A DNA stretch of 6,763 nt from Flavobacteriaceae bacterium. GTDB taxonomy: Bacteria; Bacteroidota; Bacteroidia; Flavobacteriales; Flavobacteriaceae. Under the pieces are notes generated by a model. The model was not told the origin of the DNA. It searched no databases and saw only the letters and a list, made by a program, of their open reading frames with translations. Numbering within the stretch: the first letter of the stretch is position 1; each line of letters starts with the position of its first letter. Shown here piece by piece: positions 5,463 to 6,763 of the stretch. A program made the translations under genes and the position numbers. Location of the stretch: contig JACXVH010000075.1 of assembly GCA_014763515.1 (NCBI GenBank), positions 1 to 6,763 of the forward strand, given 5' to 3'.

Positions 5463-6710
5463 TTATTTCACTTGAAAACCAACAGATTTTAGGTCGTTCC
5501 AAAAATCAGGATACGATTTAGAAACCACTTCAGCTTCTTCAATAACAATAGGAACACGAAGCGAAAGCGGTGCAAAAGCCATAGCCATTCTATGATCTTG
5601 ATAGGTTTTTATTGCAATGTTTTTGTTGATTGAAGTTGATGGTTTTAAATGCATCGATTCGTTTGTTACTGAAATTTCTGCACCTAATTTGGTTAACTCA
5701 TTTTTTAACGCTTCTAGGCGATCGGTTTCTTTAATCTTTAATGTATGTAAACCGAATAAATCGCAACCTATTCCTAAACCAAAACAAGTTACGGCAATAG
5801 TTTGTGCGATATCGGGACAATCTTTTAGGTTATAGGTAAAAGGTGAAAGGTAATGGGGTTTTACTTTTGAAATTGTGATTGTATCATTTTCGTTGAAAAT
5901 TGTTTCTACTCCAAAATCTTTATAAATCTCAGCCAAAGCGGCATCGCCTTGTAAGCTGTTTTTCTTGTAGCTCGACAAAGTGATTTGCGTTCCAATTTCA
6001 GACAAAGCTGCAATAGAATACCAATACGAAACCGAGCTCCAGTCTGATTCAACTGTTATTGGTTGATGGTTGATGGTTGATGGTTGATGGTTGACTTTAA
6101 TTGTGTTATTTTCAAAAGAAGTTTGTACCCCAATTTCATTCAATAACGCCAACGTCATTTTGATATACGGAACCGAAGTGATTTCGCCTTCGAGTGTTAA
6201 TTCTAAACCATTTTCTAATTTTGGCGCAATCAACAACAGAGCAGAAATGTACTGGCTACTAACATTCGCAGGTAATGACACTTTATTTTGTGTTAGTTTT
6301 TTTCCTTTAATTTGAATTGGAGGAAAACCTTCATTTTCGACATACGAAATCTCAGCTCCTAATTGTTGTAGCGCTTCTACTAAAATTTTAATCGGACGTT
6401 CTTTCATTCGAGAAGAACCTGTCAACATTACCTCATTTCCTTCTTGAATGGCAAAAAAAGCCGTTAAAAATCGCATGGCAGTTCCTGCGTGATGAATGTC
6501 TATTGTTTGGGTGATGGGTGATGGGTGTTGGGTGATGGTTAATGCCTTTTGCATCACTTCAGAATCATCTGAATTGGAAATGTTAGCAATTTCTAAATTT
6601 GGATACAAAGCTTTTAGAAGCAATAATCGATTAGTTTCTGATTTAGAACCTGTTATTGTTACTTTTGACTTTTGACTTTTAACTTTTGACTTTTGTAAAT
6701 GTAAATTCAC
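5463..6710 (-). CDS. aroA: 3-phosphoshikimate 1-carboxyvinyltransferase (EPSP synthase)
   Basis: Joins phosphoenolpyruvate to shikimate-3-phosphate in the sixth step of the shikimate pathway. It is 415 aa (E. coli 427). Active-site residues are present: Lys23/Ser24 and Arg28 in GSKSETNR, AGTAMR at 75-80, Arg105 in RMKERPI, Ser151-Ser152-Gln153, Asp300 in DCPDIA, Glu328 and Arg331 in KETDRL, His373-Arg374 in DHRMAMAFA, and Lys398 in VVSKSYPDFW. Phe81 replaces the Pro of E. coli AMRP and His74 replaces the Asn of NAGT. Heptamer tandem repeats encode residues 6-17, 58-68 and 206-217, all outside the catalytic motifs; together they add low-complexity segments yet keep the frame. The start is GTG at 6708-6710: no ATG lies between it and the essential Lys23, and the upstream frame hits TGA at 6726-6728. 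It begins 2 nt after the stop of the partial upstream frame, suggesting coupled translation. Confidence 0.96.
   Translation of the reverse strand: MNLHLQKSKVKSQKSKVTITGSKSETNRLLLLKALYPNLEIANISNSDDSEVMQKALTITQHPSPITQTIDIHHAGTAMRFLTAFFAIQEGNEVMLTGSSRMKERPIKILVEALQQLGAEISYVENEGFPPIQIKGKKLTQNKVSLPANVSSQYISALLLIAPKLENGLELTLEGEITSVPYIKMTLALLNEIGVQTSFENNTIKVNHQPSTINHQPITVESDWSSVSYWYSIAALSEIGTQITLSSYKKNSLQGDAALAEIYKDFGVETIFNENDTITISKVKPHYLSPFTYNLKDCPDIAQTIAVTCFGLGIGCDLFGLHTLKIKETDRLEALKNELTKLGAEISVTNESMHLKPSTSINKNIAIKTYQDHRMAMAFAPLSLRVPIVIEEAEVVSKSYPDFWNDLKSVGFQVK
6061..6094. repeat. Heptanucleotide tandem repeat 1 within aroA (GGTTGAT)
   Basis: Four perfect GGTTGAT units (6061-6088) plus six bases of a fifth. 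Read on the coding strand they give NHQPSTINHQP at about residues 207-217 of EPSP synthase. The three-frame cycling of a 7-nt unit explains the repeated NHQP. A change of one unit would shift the frame. Confidence 0.95.
6508..6538. repeat. Heptanucleotide tandem repeat 2 within aroA (TGGGTGA)
   Basis: Four TGGGTGA units (third unit ends in T instead of A) plus three bases of a fifth. On the coding strand they give TITQHPSPITQ at residues 58-68, between the first conserved region and the AGTAMR motif. Confidence 0.93.
6661..6695. repeat. Heptanucleotide tandem repeat 3 within aroA (ACTTTTG)
   Basis: Five ACTTTTG units, the third ending in A. On the coding strand they give QKSKVKSQKSKV at residues 6-17, directly before the ITGSKS active-site segment, so the repeat forms nearly the whole N-terminal extension. 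Confidence 0.95.
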
Positions 6711-6712
6711 AA

Positions 6713-6763
6713 TTATTTTAACTTTTCATTATTATGATGACGATCGTGATCGCGTTTTGTTTT
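6713..6763 (-). CDS. C-terminal tail of an unidentified protein (runs off the right edge)
   Basis: Sixteen codons ending in TAA at 6713-6715 read KTKRDHDRHHNNEKLK, a charged, His/Asn-rich tail typical of a disordered C-terminus. The stop is 2 nt upstream of the aroA GTG, which fits an operon arrangement. A second minus-strand frame is also open over most of this short stretch, so the frame choice rests mainly on the spacing to aroA. No family can be named. Confidence 0.4.
   Translation of the reverse strand, partial: KTKRDHDRHHNNEKLK

Noticed and set aside
5617..6315. Two plus-strand open frames opposite aroA (5617-5835 and 6091-6315)
   Set aside because: Both are shadows of the EPSP synthase coding frame with no independent support.
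6061..6695. CRISPR-like array in the repeated part of aroA
   Set aside because: The units are 7 nt with no spacers, differ between the three sites, and lie in an intact coding frame.
6739..6752. CGATCG-containing palindromic stretch near the right edge
   Set aside because: It is short and fits the repeated Asp/His/Arg codons of the partial upstream frame; no site function can be supported.

Overview
The window looks like chromosomal DNA of a low-GC Bacteroidota species, most likely a Flavobacteriaceae member close to Flavobacterium. The signs are strong A/T bias, Lys/Asn/Ile-rich proteins, few Shine-Dalgarno sequences, promoter-like sites of the Bacteroidota TAnnTTTG type, and a bacterial kynurenine pathway of the kind used for de novo NAD synthesis. 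This assignment is inferred from sequence character, not from a database match.

Every supported gene lies on the minus strand, so transcription runs from high to low coordinates. At the right edge (6713-6763) is the tail of an unidentified reading frame, followed by aroA (EPSP synthase, 5463-6710, GTG start), which carries three separate heptanucleotide tandem repeats inside its coding sequence. queA (tRNA queuosine biosynthesis, 4291-5340) follows, with a clear promoter of its own and a 12-bp terminator hairpin after it.

The central block is a compact operon-like set: kynU (kynureninase, 2888-4180), a NUMOD4/HNH-like protein with a C-terminal helix-turn-helix (2240-2878), an arginase/agmatinase-superfamily hydrolase (1180-2259), and a second paralogous NUMOD4/HNH-like protein (519-1118). 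The spacings are 9 nt, a 20-nt overlap and 61 nt. A 14-bp perfect hairpin that includes the last codons of the second paralog appears to end this unit. The N-terminal 141 codons of kmo (kynurenine 3-monooxygenase, 1-423) follow, probably from their own promoter.

KMO and KynU act in sequence: kynurenine to 3-hydroxykynurenine to 3-hydroxyanthranilate, the precursor of quinolinate and NAD. The most interesting part is what sits between them. Two divergent copies of a homing-endonuclease-like DNA-binding protein flank a ureohydrolase-fold enzyme of unknown substrate, with no recognisable kynurenine formamidase in the window. The two working hypotheses are that the paralogs are domesticated regulators of this locus (or long-fixed selfish genes) and that the ureohydrolase-fold enzyme serves the pathway.
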